A stretch of DNA of 64,000 bases from Carex sylvatica (Eukaryota > Streptophyta > Magnoliopsida > Poales > Cyperaceae), in NCBI GenBank assembly GCA_964058845.1, contig CAXKVR010000116.1:62001-126000 (forward strand). Direction: 5' to 3'. The position numbers and the translations under genes were made by a program. Under the pieces are notes generated by a model. That model did not search any database. It had not been told where the DNA came from and worked only from the letters and a program-made list of their open reading frames with translations. Below are positions 1 through 12,249 of this stretch, piece after piece (positions within the stretch are counted from its first letter, which is position 1; each line of letters opens with the position of its first letter).

Positions 1-254
1 CAGATCAATAGGGGGTGATTTAGTAATTCAGAAAGGAAGAAAACAAACTTTCGAGTATTAACATTACATTCGTGTTTACAAAATTAGCTGCTAGAGGCAT
101 ATAAGTGCAAGATGATGACATCAGTTTAGCAAATTAATTCCGACACTGAATTTGATCAAGCATCCCATATATTAATATCAAACAGGTTTGAACAATTGAA
201 CTTGTACCCCCTCCCCAATCCACACACACAAAAATAAGATGCACTCATGGCAGT
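1..254. other. 3' flank of F-box copy 1
   Basis: This is the downstream side of the minus-strand F-box gene that ends at 255. The stretch near 110-180 (gatgatgacatca followed by an aattccgacactgaatttga motif) recurs downstream of copies 2 and 3, at about 6110-6175 and 11765-11815. It therefore belongs to the duplicated unit, probably as 3' UTR or flank. No gene is visible. Confidence 0.5.
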
Positions 255-2031
255 CTAAGAGGGATTTATCCAGCGCCAGACATCATAAAGCATTTTCAAG
301 CAATCATCCTTAAAAAAAGACAAACTATCCGGAATCAGATTCAAATTACCAATTCCATTTCTCTTCAAAACCTCTGTTAGACGCGATATAATTTTACCAG
401 ACTTCTCGCCTATTATATCAACAGAGTTCAGATTTTTGCATTGGAAACACAAATCACCCGACATGTTAAATGGTTCCACATCTATCCAAGGTCCATAAAC
501 CTATATATAACAAATAAAAACAATCATACATAGAACACCGAGTGTTGCTTTTCCAGATAATACTATCCAAATGTTCACAAATAGTCAGCAAGTAGTTGAT
601 CAAAGTTGGTGCAGTTGCGTATGAATTGGAACTAGAAGAAAGAAATCATACCTCGTTGCAGATCACAGTAAGCTTTTCAAGCATCGGTGAGTGCTGAAGA
701 AAGAATGTGACAGCAGCAGGATTACGTGAAACCCAATATCCACCAAGAATTAAGCTCTTCAAATTTGGGACATCTAGCTTCAAACTTCGGAAATCTAGCG
801 TATACTGCCGATAAAACTAAAGACATAGAAAGTTCTAGTTAGAACACTCACCAAATGGATCTCCACATCATACCGGTTGACCCCACCCTACAATTACGTA
901 CCAATTGATAACTAAGTTCCAATTTCAATATCATTTTTGTTGTTGCGTGGTTAGCTGCAGGTTCTTGCCCGAAAAAGAAGTTACAGTAATAACAACAAAA
1001 AAGAGTAGAATAAAAAAAAATCATTCTGCCACCCCTTCCCCCTCCGAACCAACCCACCAGACAAAGCATCCCTCCTTTCTTGCAGTTTCTGTAACTTGAG
1101 GGAACATGTAGTTTGTATATCTTTTCAACATATTGGTCTGATGATCAAGTTTAAGCATGAGATTTTCATAATAACTAAAAAGCTAAGACTATTGATATAC
1201 AAAACATACCACATTGACCACGCCACAGGGCGAGAATGCTGCATATTTTTGATTAAAATGCAAATTTTCGAGGTTAGGCATACAAATGTAGAACTTGTTC
1301 TCCCTCAGATTCTGTATTCCACAATTTTCCATGACCAAATTTCTCAACATCCTCGAAGAAATCCCCGAACATCTTAACCAGCAATAATGCAAATTCAAAT
1401 TTTCAAGCCTCTGGCACCCAGAAATTATCTTCTCCAAGAAAGCTGAATTGACATCCATCTGTTGTAGGCTCAAAGTTTTGAGTTGGCTTAAACTTATAAC
1501 ATTTGGTGTAATTATTCTCACATTAGGGAAACTAAATAAACCCAACTCCTCTAAAGACTGGCTAGTTAACACAAGTCTCGATAAAATCACATTTTCACCA
1601 GAATTTTTAAGCTGGATTATAATGTGAAGAACCCGAACATCGCTCTTTAATGCGTGATTGATCCACCTTGTGCTTGCTGCAAGATTAGTGGGAGAATCAT
1701 TCAACAAAAATGTTTTGAAAACTTGAAGATCTTGTTTCGAGCGGTAAGGCAGTACGGCATTGACATAACTGATGAACTTATCAGGCCCGCAATTTGCAAA
1801 TTCATCAGTGTAAAATTGTAGGCCTTGCGTTGAAAGCCATACATGTTTCCACCTATGCGACAATATACTGGTACGGCCTGCTTCTTTTAGTGGGAGAAAG
1901 GAGAGGATGTGATGTAAGATATGGTCAGGTAGTGTACTTATCATGTCAGTGGCACTTGGAACTTCTTTGGGTATGGTGCCAGTAGGTTTATGTGTTGGTT
2001 TAGGTTTAGTTTTAAGTTTAGGTCGGATCAT
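255..2031 (-). CDS. F-box/LRR/FBD-like protein, array copy 1
   Basis: Predicted substrate-recognition subunit of an SCF (SKP1-cullin-F-box) ubiquitin ligase; the target is unknown. I read three exons on the minus strand: 2031-1210, 804-652 and 500-255. All have GT-AG borders and join in phase 0, giving 406 residues. After a Lys/Pro-rich leader the F-box starts near residue 34 (LPDHILHHILSFLPLKEAGR), followed by the SILSHRWKHVW segment typical of plant FBD-type F-box proteins. Leucine-rich repeats then run to the end of exon 1 (for example SLEELGLFSFPN and QLKTLSL). Exon 2 carries LDVPNLKSLILGG. Exon 3 carries an FBD-like tail (SDLCFQCKNL, then TEVLKRNGIGNLNL in the homologous form). I chose the ATG at 2031 because it aligns with the starts of copies 2-4; here alone an upstream in-frame ATG at 2073 would add 14 residues. 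The hydrophobic frame reaching 2133 is intronic, because a good acceptor (ttctcttcag) ends at 2093. Confidence 0.8.
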
Positions 2032-2800
2032 TCTTTTCTTTGTAGATTTCAGAGAATTTTTGTGACTTGTCATGTTCAATGTGGCTTGGCTTCTGAAGAG
2101 AAGAAGAACCGGAAATAAGTACCAGCATTGCATTTAAAAAAATATAGTATTAGTGAGGCATAGAATAACCAGTTTACATCGATAATCTGACCAAATATCT
2201 TAGGCACTTTAGAGATCTACTTTGAAGTTTAATTGATATTTAAAAAAAAAGAAAAATCTGGAAGAGAGAGTACTGATCCAAAAGTAATTCTGATTTTTCT
2301 TCACCTATTAGCAGCTGTTTATTACAAAAATTATGACCCAAAACTAAGTTAGTGCAGTCATTAATTTAACAATATTGTGCCTTATTATTTTGAAAAATTG
2401 AAAAAAGAATCTGTGACCTAAACCCTAAACCCTAAAAATTGCATCATCTGTGAGTCATATTGTAAATATTGAAGTTTCACGGATAAATTGAAACCTGAAA
2501 TAAATTTTTGGGAACAACAGATGTCCAATCGCAATTGAAAATAAGAGGGTAAAATCTTAGGTTTTGCTCATTTCACACACATACTCAAAGTCGATCGAAG
2601 ACCCGTGTGTGTGTGTGTGTGAGAGAGAAAGAGAGTAGGTACAAACCTCGATACAGATAAAATTGTTGATTGGTGACAGAGAGAAGAAGGCAAGGAAGGG
2701 GTAAAGAGAGTTGAATGGAGATAGTCGGGAGGCGAGAGGCGAGGCCGCGAGAGGGTACGAGAAGAGCGGAGAGTCGGCAGGGTTCAAACGGTTTGGATTT
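2032..2800 (-). promoter_or_regulatory. Leader intron, leader exon and promoter of F-box copy 1
   Basis: On the minus strand a purine/pyrimidine-biased leader exon ends at 2647 with donor gag|gtttgt. The leader intron runs 2646-2093 and the coding exon begins at 2092. The leader-exon region, with its (gt)n and (ga)n tracts near 2605-2635, is conserved upstream of copies 2 and 4. A short run of CCCTAAA units at about 2417-2435 lies in the intron. Assignment rests on splice motifs and cross-copy conservation. Confidence 0.5.
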
Positions 2801-3617
2801 ATAAGTCGATTTGTTTGTTAGGTTTTAGAATTGGTGATTTATAGGTTGAAATAATATTAATATTATATTAATTAAATTTAATGTTAATTATAAGTTATAT
2901 AATTATAAATTATAAATTAAGAGTATTAAAAAATATAAATTAAAATATTATTTTTTTATAGAATATTTAATTAATTAATGATAACTAATAAATTTAAATT
3001 TGATAAACTATTTAAATCTGATTTGATATATTTTTATTCTCTTCTATCGAAAATTCTGAGTCTGTCCCCGGCAATAAAACGAAGTCGGATTTGAATTCAG
3101 ATCCAGTGCAATAACTGACCGTCAGGTAAAATGAAATCTGAATCGTGGATTTTAATCTGGCAAGAATCTCAAAACGAATCACCTGATATTCCATATTCGC
3201 ACCGAATTCCGACCCGGCCGCGAGTATTCTACTCAGAATTAATTTTACGGAAATGAAAATATATACTTTTCTTTCTTTCTTTCTTATCATTTAATTGCTG
3301 TCCATTGTTTAACATTCAGCAAGATAATTTATTTCAGTAGAATGTATAGAAAAAAAATATAATCTCTATAAATATTTTTTTCTTTATCAGATTGATATGA
3401 AAGAAAACTTTGGATTTTATTTATTAATGGATCAAAAATTTACAGTCCGACCAATTGAACTGTAAAATATAGTCGTATAAAATTGTTTTTGCTATTTCAA
3501 GTCTCTACATAAAACAAAATTTTGACACATTGTTCATTTTGTGTCGTGATTTATATTACAAACATTTATAAGATATTATTTTATGCATCATAAGATCAAC
3601 AGTAGAGTTCATGCACT
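2801..3617. other. AT-rich intergenic stretch
   Basis: No gene is seen. The sequence is strongly AT-rich with short direct repeats. The open frame on the minus strand at 3012-3290 has no start context, splice partner or family resemblance. Confidence 0.5.
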
Positions 3618-3624
3618 GTATAAT

Positions 3625-3744
3625 TTTTTTTTTTTGGAAAATCTTCGCAAAAGCTACGAAATCGTGAGGGAAAATCGAACTCTCAACCTTTGGGTACAAC
3701 AACTCTGATTTTTTTCTAGCCAATTGTGCTACCTTCCCTTGCTC
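3625..3744 (-). mobile_element. tRNA-derived SINE
   Basis: Read on the minus strand it begins gagcaagggaaggtagcac and contains an A-box-like segment (tagcacaattggc). About 55 bp further is a B-box-like segment (gagttcgatttt). It ends in a run of A after about 120 bp. It is flanked by the 7-bp direct repeat gtataat at 3618-3624 and 3745-3751. Internal RNA polymerase III promoter boxes, a terminal A tract and a short target duplication are the hallmarks of a tRNA-derived SINE. A decayed tRNA gene would not explain the A tail or the duplication. Confidence 0.65.
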
Positions 3745-3791
3745 GTATAATATTTTTCTCTAGTTTGACTTGTGTATTATTGACAGCAGAG

Positions 3792-4017
3792 ATAGGTTAC
3801 CATACTTTGCAAATTAAATATGAAGAAAAATACTGATTTTAAAAAAATCTTAAAAAAATAGTAAATTTTTTTTCAAAAAATGTAAAATTTGGCCTCCAAG
3901 CACATTTCTATATGAAGAACATGTTGAGAAGTTCAAATTGGCTATTTGAACTTTAAAACTAGAGATATGAGCGCAAATTAAAACACCAACTTTAATTTGC
4001 AAAGTATGGTAGCCTAT
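3792..4017. mobile_element. Fold-back MITE (tttgcaaatta family)
   Basis: The ends are imperfect inverted repeats: ataggttaccatactttgc at the left and gcaaagtatggtagcctat at the right. The interior contains the segment tggcctccaagcacattt found in several other fold-back elements here (34.6, 35.1, 35.5, 43.9 and 62.9 kb). It is probably a short non-autonomous element. I found no clear target duplication. Confidence 0.55.
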
Positions 4018-4416
4018 TTCATTGATATCATATCAACATGCCAAGTTATAGACTAGAAAACTTATAGGATAAAATATATTTCAAACAACAAACTAATAAA
4101 AGCAATTTATTTCGCAAGTAATACATTTACGTGCTAAATATATAAATATTTGAATTCATATAGTATAAAATCAAGCATAAAAAATAAAAATAAATGAATA
4201 CAGCAAAATTATTCGTATAGTATAAAGCTAAGCATAAAAAATAAAAATAAATGAATACAGTAAAATTAATTTATAATTTTATTTAACCACTTAACTTTAT
4301 ACTAAATAAATTAAAAAAAAAATTAAGATAAGTTATATGTTGATCTAACCATATTAATTTTATCTTACCTTAAAAAATCAGAAAAACCAAATGCACAACA
4401 ACATACACATACCAAC

Positions 4417-6004
4417 AAGTAGAACTAGGGTGCTCTTAAGTTTGAATTTTTTTCATAAACCATAAATAATTAAATGAATTTTACGGAATCAATATGATGG
4501 CTTTTTTTTTTTAAAAACCATAAAGACCGTGAGGTTCCCATGGTCTGACAATTGTCTTTTCTCCAGACCGTGGGAACCACACGGTCTCAACTTTTTTTTT
4601 TGGCTTTACCTGTCACAGAAGATCTGAAATTAAATGTGGTTTCCCCAGACCGTGGGAACCCCACGGTCTCCATTTTTTTTTTTTTTAAAACATATTTTTG
4701 TTTTATTTTTTGTATTAAAATATTAGAAATGTTGGATTTTTTTTTTTTGAAAATAGATGGAATACAATATAATTTGATTTATTAGAAAGACTGCAACAAA
4801 TAATCCGGATCAATATTTTTCAGATCGGATTTTTCGCGGCTGTAAGAAAAATTAATATATTTCTTTATGTGTTATTGGGAAAAAATAAAAATGCTTAGAT
4901 TCTGACTTATTGATCCCGGTTCAAAAGTCACTTCTAGGTAATTCAGAAAATATTGTGATTCTTCTAGGATATTTAATTTATGAAAAGTTGTATCTATTTT
5001 TGAAAAAAACAAAAACTTTAATTTATTTACTAATTGCTTTTCAAAAAGAATTCTCAAAATAGATACAACTTTTCATAAATTAAATATCCTAGAAGGATCA
5101 CAATATTTTCTGGATTACCTAGAAGTGACTTTTGAACCGGGATCAATAAGTCAGAATCTAAGCATTTTTATTTTTTCCCAATAACACATAAAGAAATATA
5201 TTAATTTTTCTTACAGCCGCGAAAAATCCGATTTGAAAAATATTGATCCGGGTTATTTGTTGCAGTATTTCTAATAAATCAAATTATATTGTATTCCATC
5301 TATTTTCAAAAAAATATATCCAATATTTCTAATATTGTAATACAAAAAAAAATCTGTTTAAAAAAAAAAATGGAGATCGTGGGGTTCCCACGGTCTGGAA
5401 AAATCACATTTAATTTTAGATCTTCTGTGGCAGGTAAAGCGAAAAAAAAAATACAGAAATTTTTTTGAGACCGTGTGGTTCCCACGGTCTGAGAAAAAGG
5501 CAGTTGTGAGACCGTGGGAACCCCACGGTCCTTATGGTTTTTTTAAAAAAAAAGTCATCATATTGATTCCGTAAAATTCATTTAATTATTTATGGTTTAT
5601 GAAAAAAATTCCTTAAGTTTACCGAGTTTCTTAGTGAACTCAAGTCTAAAACCTATCAAATCGATTTTAAATGATAAATTCGAACCGTTGAAACCCACCT
5701 ACCTTACGAGTGATGCATCTACATGTAAAAAATTTAAACATCATAATTAATTTATTATAAAGTCAAACGGTCAAAAAACGTTCAAAAAATAAATATATTA
5801 AAATTAATTTATTAACCTTCTAATTTTGACCGATTGACCTTACACTAAATTAATTCGAATGTTTAAAATTTTCACATGTAGACTATCACTCGTAAGGATG
5901 CAGGTTTCAACGATTCGGATTCATTATTTGAAGCCGATTTGACGGGTTTTAAACTTGAGTTCACCAAGAGAGTTGGTGAACTTAAGAACACCCTAGTTCT
6001 ACTC
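4417..6004. mobile_element. Mutator-type MITE (agaactaggg family), interrupted
   Basis: The left end is aagtagaactagggtgct and the right end is the complementary caccctagttctactc. The flanks are cataccaac (4408-4416) and catacaaac (6005-6013), an 8/9 target duplication. The element is split by a second element (4444-5611); without it the original was about 410 bp. Other copies of this family lie at 10952, 30215, 40946 and 42538. Nine-base target duplications point to the Mutator superfamily. Confidence 0.7.
4444..5611. mobile_element. Long-hairpin Mutator-type element nested in a MITE
   Basis: This 1168-bp element is almost wholly an inverted repeat. Its arms are 4444-5000 and 5056-5611, separated by a 55-base loop. 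Ends are gaatttttttcataaacc and its complement. A perfect 9-bp duplication, cttaagttt, lies at 4435-4443 and 5612-5620. Each arm holds three near-palindromic 21-mers built on gaccgtggg/cccacggtc. No coding capacity is seen. A transcript would form a long double-stranded stem. Confidence 0.75.
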
Positions 6005-6275
6005 CATACAAACAAACAATCAAAAAGAGAAATTCAGTAGTAATTCAAAAAGAAGATAAAATGTTGGCGCAGATATTCAGATTAATAAAATATCAGAAGA
6101 TGCAAAATGATGACATCAATTAGTTGCAAGATGATGACATCAATTTAGCAAAATAATTCCGACACTGAATTTGATCAAGAATCACATATCCTAATATCAA
6201 ACAGGTTTTGAACTAATCCCCAATCGACATACACAAAAAATATAAAAAAGAAAAAAGATGGGAGTCAAAGCAGTC

Positions 6276-8112
6276 TCAAAAGAATTCTTCATTAAACATA
6301 TGACCTTGTACCCAATAATAGACATCATAAAGCATTTTCAAGCAACCATCTCCAAAAGACAAATCACCCACGGTCAGATTCAGATTAGCAATTCCATTTC
6401 TCATCAGAACCTCTGTAAGATTCTGTATATTTTCTTCAGACTTGTGGCATATTATATCAACTGACTTCAAATTTTTGCACTGGAAACACAAATCACTCGG
6501 CAGGCTAACTGCATCCACATCCATCCCAAATTCAGTACACTACAAAAAAAAATTAAAACAATCATACATAGAACACCAAGTGTTGCACTTCCAGGTATTA
6601 CTATCATGCCTTTTCTGGTTGGTGAAGGTACCAGTTGAGGCACAGCCCAAAACATTCACATATACTCAGCAAGTAGTTGGTCAAAGTTGGTACTGTTCCA
6701 TATGAAATTGGAGTAGAAGAAAGAAAGGGTACCATGGTGCAGCTAAGAGTAAGCTTTTCAAGCATTGGTGAGTGCTGAAGAAAGAAAGTGACAGCAGCAG
6801 GATTACGGGCAACCCAACATCCACCAAGTATTAAGCTCTTCAAATTTGGGACATCTAGCTTTAAATTTCGGAAATCATGCTTCAACTGGCCATGATGGTA
6901 AGACGCATATAAATAATTCTGGTTAGAACACACAAAAAAGTATCTCCACATCATACCGGTTGAGCTCACTATAAAATTACGTATCAGTTGAAACTAAGTT
7001 CCAATTTCAGTATCATCCTCTCTTTTTTTGTGGTAAGTAGCAGGTCCCTAACCCATCAAAAAAGAAGTTACAATAATAAAAAAAAAAAAGTAGATTAAAA
7101 CAGAAATCATGTTGCAGCATCCTCCCATGCTAACACACTAGCCAAAGCACCTCTCCTATCTCACAGTTTCAGTAACTTGAGAGAGGGAGAGAGCATGTAG
7201 TTTGTATGTTTTGAACATATTGGTTTGATGATCAACTATGAGATTTTCATAATAACTAAATAGCTAAGACAATAAATATTCAAAACATACCTGTTCGTGG
7301 AGTTTCTCACCGAGACAAAAAATTGTTCCATATCTTTGATTAAAACGCAAATTTACGAGGTTAGGTGCACAAATGTAGAACTTGTTCTTCCTCTGAATCC
7401 GTATGTCACAATTTTCTATGACCAAATTTCTCAACACCCTAGAAGAAATTCCCGAACAGGTTATCAAACAAAAATGCAAATTCAAATTTTCCAGGTTCTG
7501 GCACCCAGAAATTATTTTCTCCAAAAAAGCTGAGGTGAACACTATCATTTGCAGGCTTAAAGTTTTGAGTTGGCTCAAGCTCATAACATTTGGTGTAATT
7601 ATTCTCACATTAGGGAAACTAAATAAACCCAACTCCTCTAAAGACCGGCTAGTTAACATAGGTCTCGGTAAAATCACGTCTTCATCAGAATTTTTAGGCC
7701 GGATTATAATGTGAAGAACCCGAACATCGTTCTTTAATGCGTGAGTGATCCATCTTGCGCTTGCTCCAAGATCAGTGGGAGAATCATTGAACAACACTAT
7801 TTTGAAAACTTGAAGGTCTTGTTTTGAGCGGTAAGGCAGTGCGGCATTGACATAACTGATGAACTTATCAGGTCCGTAATTTGCAATTTCGTCAGTGTAA
7901 AATTTGAGGCCTTGCATTGAGGCCCATACATGTCTCCACCTATGCGACAATATACTGGTACGGCCTGCTTCTTTTAGTGGGAGAAAGGAGAGGATGTGAT
8001 GTAAGATATGGTCTGGTAGTGTACTTATCATATCAGTGGCACTTGGAACTTCTTTGGGTGTGGTGCCAGTGGGTTTATCTGTAGGTTTAGGTTTAGGTTT
8101 ATGTCGAGGCAT
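6276..8112 (-). CDS. F-box/LRR/FBD-like protein, array copy 2
   Basis: Predicted SCF ubiquitin-ligase specificity subunit, closely similar to copy 1. Exons on the minus strand are 8112-7291, 6895-6734 and 6539-6276, all GT-AG and phase 0, for 415 residues. It starts MPRHKPKPKP. The F-box is LPDHILHHILSFLPLKEAGR, then SHRWRHVW, leucine-rich repeats, LDVPNLKSLILGGCW in exon 2, and SDLCFQCKNLKSVDII in exon 3. The ATG at 8112 is chosen because the sequence just upstream is in a different frame from copies 1, 3 and 4. An upstream ATG opens a short out-of-frame reading frame (atgacaagtcg...) that stops before the main frame. The frame is intact and probably functional; function is inferred from the family only. 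Confidence 0.8.
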
Positions 8113-9120
8113 CTTTTATTTGAAGATTTCAGAGAATTTTTCGACTTGTCATGTTCAATGCCGTGGCTTCTGAAGAGAAGGAGAAATGGAAATAAGTACC
8201 AGCATTGCATTTTTAAAAAATATAGTACCAGCAAGGCCTAAAATAACCGGCTTACATTGATAACCTGACCAAAAATCTTAGGGGTTATACAGCTCTACTT
8301 TGAAGTTTGATTGGTATTTGAAAAAAAAAAAGTAACAGCGAGTACCAATTAGTTGTCAATCAACATAAAATACAAGACCGAGTAAAAAAGGTGCAATGGT
8401 AAACTCCTAGGACAATCAAGCTTTCATTATGACCTACATATCGAACAACAATTATGATTTTCCTTACCTATTGCTAGCTGTTTATTACACAAATCATGAT
8501 CCAAAAATAATTTAGTCATGCATTCATTAATTTAACAGACATTATGCCCTCGGAAAAATGGAGCAATGTTTGTCAATTTAATAATAAGTGGGATAATGGA
8601 CACACAGTTAGCGGCTCGGTTAAAGGTTGAAGGCAATCCAGTATTGCATCATTTAAGGGTTATATTGTAAAAAGTGAAGTTTCAGTCTAGTGTACTGGAC
8701 AATTGACACACAGTTAGCGGCTCAGTTAAAAGGTTAAAGGCAATCCAATATTGCATCAATTAAGGGTTATATTGTAAAAAGTGAAATTTCAGTGTTTCAC
8801 GGATCAAATTGAAACCTGACCTAAATTTTTGGAAACAACAGTCCAATCCCAATTGAAAATAAGAGGTTTAAATCTTAGGTTTACTCATTTCGCACGCACA
8901 CACATACATTCAGAGACGACGACCTGGTGGTCGCTCTGCGTGATAGAGAGAGAGAGAGAGAGAGAGTAGGTAGAAACCTCGATATGGATGAGATTGTTGA
9001 TTGGCGACAGAGAACTGGAGAAGGAGAGAAGAAGAAAGGTGGGAAAGATGACGAGAGTCGGGACTCGGGAGGCGATCCGATCAGGCTTGGGAGTTGGGAG
9101 GGGAGCATTGGACCCGATTG
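8113..9120 (-). promoter_or_regulatory. Leader intron, leader exon and promoter of F-box copy 2
   Basis: It corresponds to 2032-2800 of copy 1. Minus-strand acceptor ttctcttcag lies just above the coding exon, and donor gag|gtttct lies near 8977 beside a (ga)n run at 8946-8966. A duplicated piece (ggacacacagttagcggctc and similar) occurs twice at about 8597-8670 and 8698-8775. Confidence 0.45.
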
Positions 9121-10951
9121 ATATCTTAAAATTATGGGCTTGAGATGGAGGTGATGGACAAGAATAAGGCCCACAAGCCCAAAGATGGACAACATCCCCA
9201 GCAAACCGTAATTGACAACATAAATAGTGTTCCAGCAGAGATTACCGGCCGGATAGGTTTTGCAATATTTTTTAGTCCCACAATATTTCCTTAAATCAGA
9301 TAACTACCATATATAAAATAACCACACAACATGGTTATAGCCTTCCTGAAGGCAGTGCATTACAAATGCATTTAGCAAAACAAACATTCTAAACTTACTT
9401 TCTTAGAAATTCCACATGTGAAAAAATGTGTACCCTAAAAATAAGAACGCCATACAACATCTCAACACTATAAAAATGAAAAATGAAATTTTAATACCGA
9501 AATAGAACGTCATGGTCTCAATGACCATCTCAATCGGGAAAAAAAAAAAAAAAAAAAAAAAAAACCAAAAGAAAAGTAGGCTGTCATTGGCCAACCCAAC
9601 CAAAGAAAAGAAAATTAAATGGGTCATGACTCCGAATCCTTATCTCTCAGGTATTGCAAAGGATCACTCTTACTTTACGGTTTGAAATTAAATCTCAATC
9701 AGTTTGGAATTCGGGTCACCATAGAATTCGGGTCACCATAGAGGACAGTATTTTTAAGTTTGTAAAAGATTCCCTTATCAGGTATTGGAGAGGATGTGAA
9801 TTTCATGACTCGGGTATTTCTCCCATTCCCATCCCTATCTCCAATTGAATTCAGCAAAAAAAAACAAAAACAAAATCAAATCTGATACCACAATCTGCGG
9901 AAAACAAACAGACTTGGCTTATGACAGTCTACTATATAATTTTTTTTTTCTTTCAGATTAGAAGATAGATATGACATAGCATCCCACAGAGATGTCATGG
10001 CCCATTACTGTCTTTCTGTTTTTAAAATTTTCACGCAACGGTTCTTATTTTTAATATTTTATTTTTTTGGTTTTCCTATGAATAAAATTTTGGGATCATA
10101 CGACTAGCGTAAGAGAAATGGAATTAATATTTAGACAATGACATTTTAGTTGACATTTCGCCGAATATGAGCTATATTTCTCTCGAATACGGATACTTAT
10201 CGTATGTTAAATGGATACTAAAATAAATTGCATATGGGCATACAAATACACATACGAACGATATATAATTCAGATAATTAAAATTTAATTACTGATGTAA
10301 ATTATGAGAAAAAATAATATCTAAATATTTTTTTATTTATAAATAGACTTAATATTTGTTATGATAAGTTTGTTGGTTACAAAATAAATATTATGTTAAC
10401 TAAACAATGCTCGCTAATTATATTATTGTATCATATTATTCATCAAAATATATAAATTCAAACTTGATGACATTCATTTTGAATAAATAGAATATAAAAA
10501 CTAAAAGAGTTTTGTACCAGCTACATCAACAATCATGCAACTTAATGTTCTTCTGAATCTGATGCATCTTCTATTTCTACTTCAACAATAAAATTATATA
10601 TCAATACTACACGAAAAAAATACAAGTAATAAATTATTGATATGATAAAATAATACAAGTAATAAATTATTGATATGAACACGCAGTTTGTTAAATTAGT
10701 TTAAGAACAAAGAGTATATTTGTTATGGTAAGGATGTAAACAAATCAATACAGATAATTAGTGATCTAACTTTATTATTATTCATTATATTTTTTTAAAT
10801 ACAAATACGGATGGTCTCAAATATAAATACGAATCAGATAACTTAGATTAAATTAGTCTCAAATATAAATTTAATTATTTTTTATTATGCTTTTCTAGTT
10901 TATTTATTTATTTTTGTAGATAAGTTTTATGTACAACATGTACATAGTAAC
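9121..10951. other. AT-rich intergenic stretch with simple repeats
   Basis: No gene is seen. It holds a run of about 25 A at 9539-9564 and an 18-bp tandem duplication (gaattcgggtcaccatag) at about 9707-9742. Scattered copies of a cggata/atacaa-rich motif at 10150-10290 and 10740-10860 resemble degraded transposon ends. Confidence 0.45.
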
Positions 10952-11342
10952 GAGCAGAACTAGTGTGTTCTTAGGTTTATTAAATTTATTTGTGAACTTA
11001 ACTCTAAAATTTATTGAATTAATTTCAGATGACAAATTTAAATCGTAGAAATCCATCTACTTTGCAAGTGATGTGTTTACATGCAAGAAATTAAAAAATT
11101 TAAATTAATTTTGTGTAGAGTTAAGTGGTAAAAAAATGTTCAAATTAATTTATAAACTTTCTAATTTTGACCATTGACTTTAACTAAATTAATTGAAAAG
11201 TTTAAAAATTTCACATATAGGCACATCACTCATAATATAGATATGTTTCAAAAGTTCGAATTCATTATTTGAAACCAATCCGATAGATTTTAGAATTACA
11301 GTCACAAAGGAACTTAAAACTTAAAAACACCTAGTTCTACTC
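10952..11342. mobile_element. Mutator-type MITE (agaactaggg family)
   Basis: A 391-bp fold-back element with ends gagcagaactagtgtgtt and cacctagttctactc. It is flanked by the perfect 9-bp duplication catagtaac at 10943-10951 and 11343-11351. This copy best defines the family boundary used for the copy at 4417. Confidence 0.75.
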
Positions 11343-12249
11343 CATAGTAACAATATTAGCTTGCTTGATGTGAATTTTAGTAGTCATTTCAGCTAAAGTT
11401 AAACGGACAAAATAAATTAAAATAGAAAATATGACAACATCACCCATTTTAATATGGAATGTATGAAATAAAAATGTATTAATTTATGGGTTTTTTTTTT
11501 TTATTCAGTCAATATCAACAAAATTTTGTATCAGAATTAATTTATAGAATTTAAAAAAATATACATAACTTCTCTTTCTGCATCCTTTAATTGTCGCCCG
11601 TTGGTTAACATTCAACAAAATTTATTTCAGTAGAATGTATAGAAAAAATAAAATAAAAAGCTCTATACACATACATCCGAAAAGAGAAATTCCGAAGTAA
11701 TTATTAGAGAAGATAAAAAGTTATTGGCGCATATATATCCAGATTAATAATAATTGATATAGTGCAAGATGATGACATCAATTTAGCAAAATAAATTCCA
11801 ACACTGAGTTTGATCAAGCAATTAATAGGTTTTGAACTAGCATGAAACTTGATAATTACATACTAAAGTTTTGATGTTAAGTATGGCTATGTAAAGCTGA
11901 GAATAAGCTTGGGATTCCTACACAAAAGATCTAACCAAATTAAACACACATAACATCCAGTTCAACGTGCACCAAAAGCATCAGTTAGAAATACTAGGAT
12001 TAACTGCCTAAAACAAAACAACATAAGCCACATCCAGTTCAATGTTCCTAACCAACCAAAAAGAAGTTACATTAATAAAAAAAAGTTGAGTAAAAATAAA
12101 TCATTCTGCTGCCGCCTTCTTCCCCCTCTTAACCCACCCACTAGCCAAAACACCTCGTCTTTCTCACATTTTAACTCAGTTGTATATCTTTTGAACATAT
12201 AGGTTTGATGATCAAGTACGAGATGTTCATAATAACTAAATAGCTAAGA
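11343..12249. other. 3' flank of F-box copy 3 with a deletion junction
   Basis: The stretch 11850-12035 matches 19510-19720 downstream of copy 4. After about 12040 it matches 20590 onward, inside the copy 4 intron. About 0.87 kb present in copy 4, containing exons 2 and 3, is therefore missing here. Confidence 0.6.

Noticed and set aside
2032..2133. Hydrophobic N-terminal extension (MQCWYLFPVLLLF) of the F-box proteins as a signal peptide
   Set aside because: It spans the polypyrimidine tract and acceptor of the leader intron, and is out of frame in copy 2.
2415..2435. Telomere-like CCCTAAA units
   Set aside because: Only two or three units; short telo-box motifs are common near plant genes and do not indicate a telomere.
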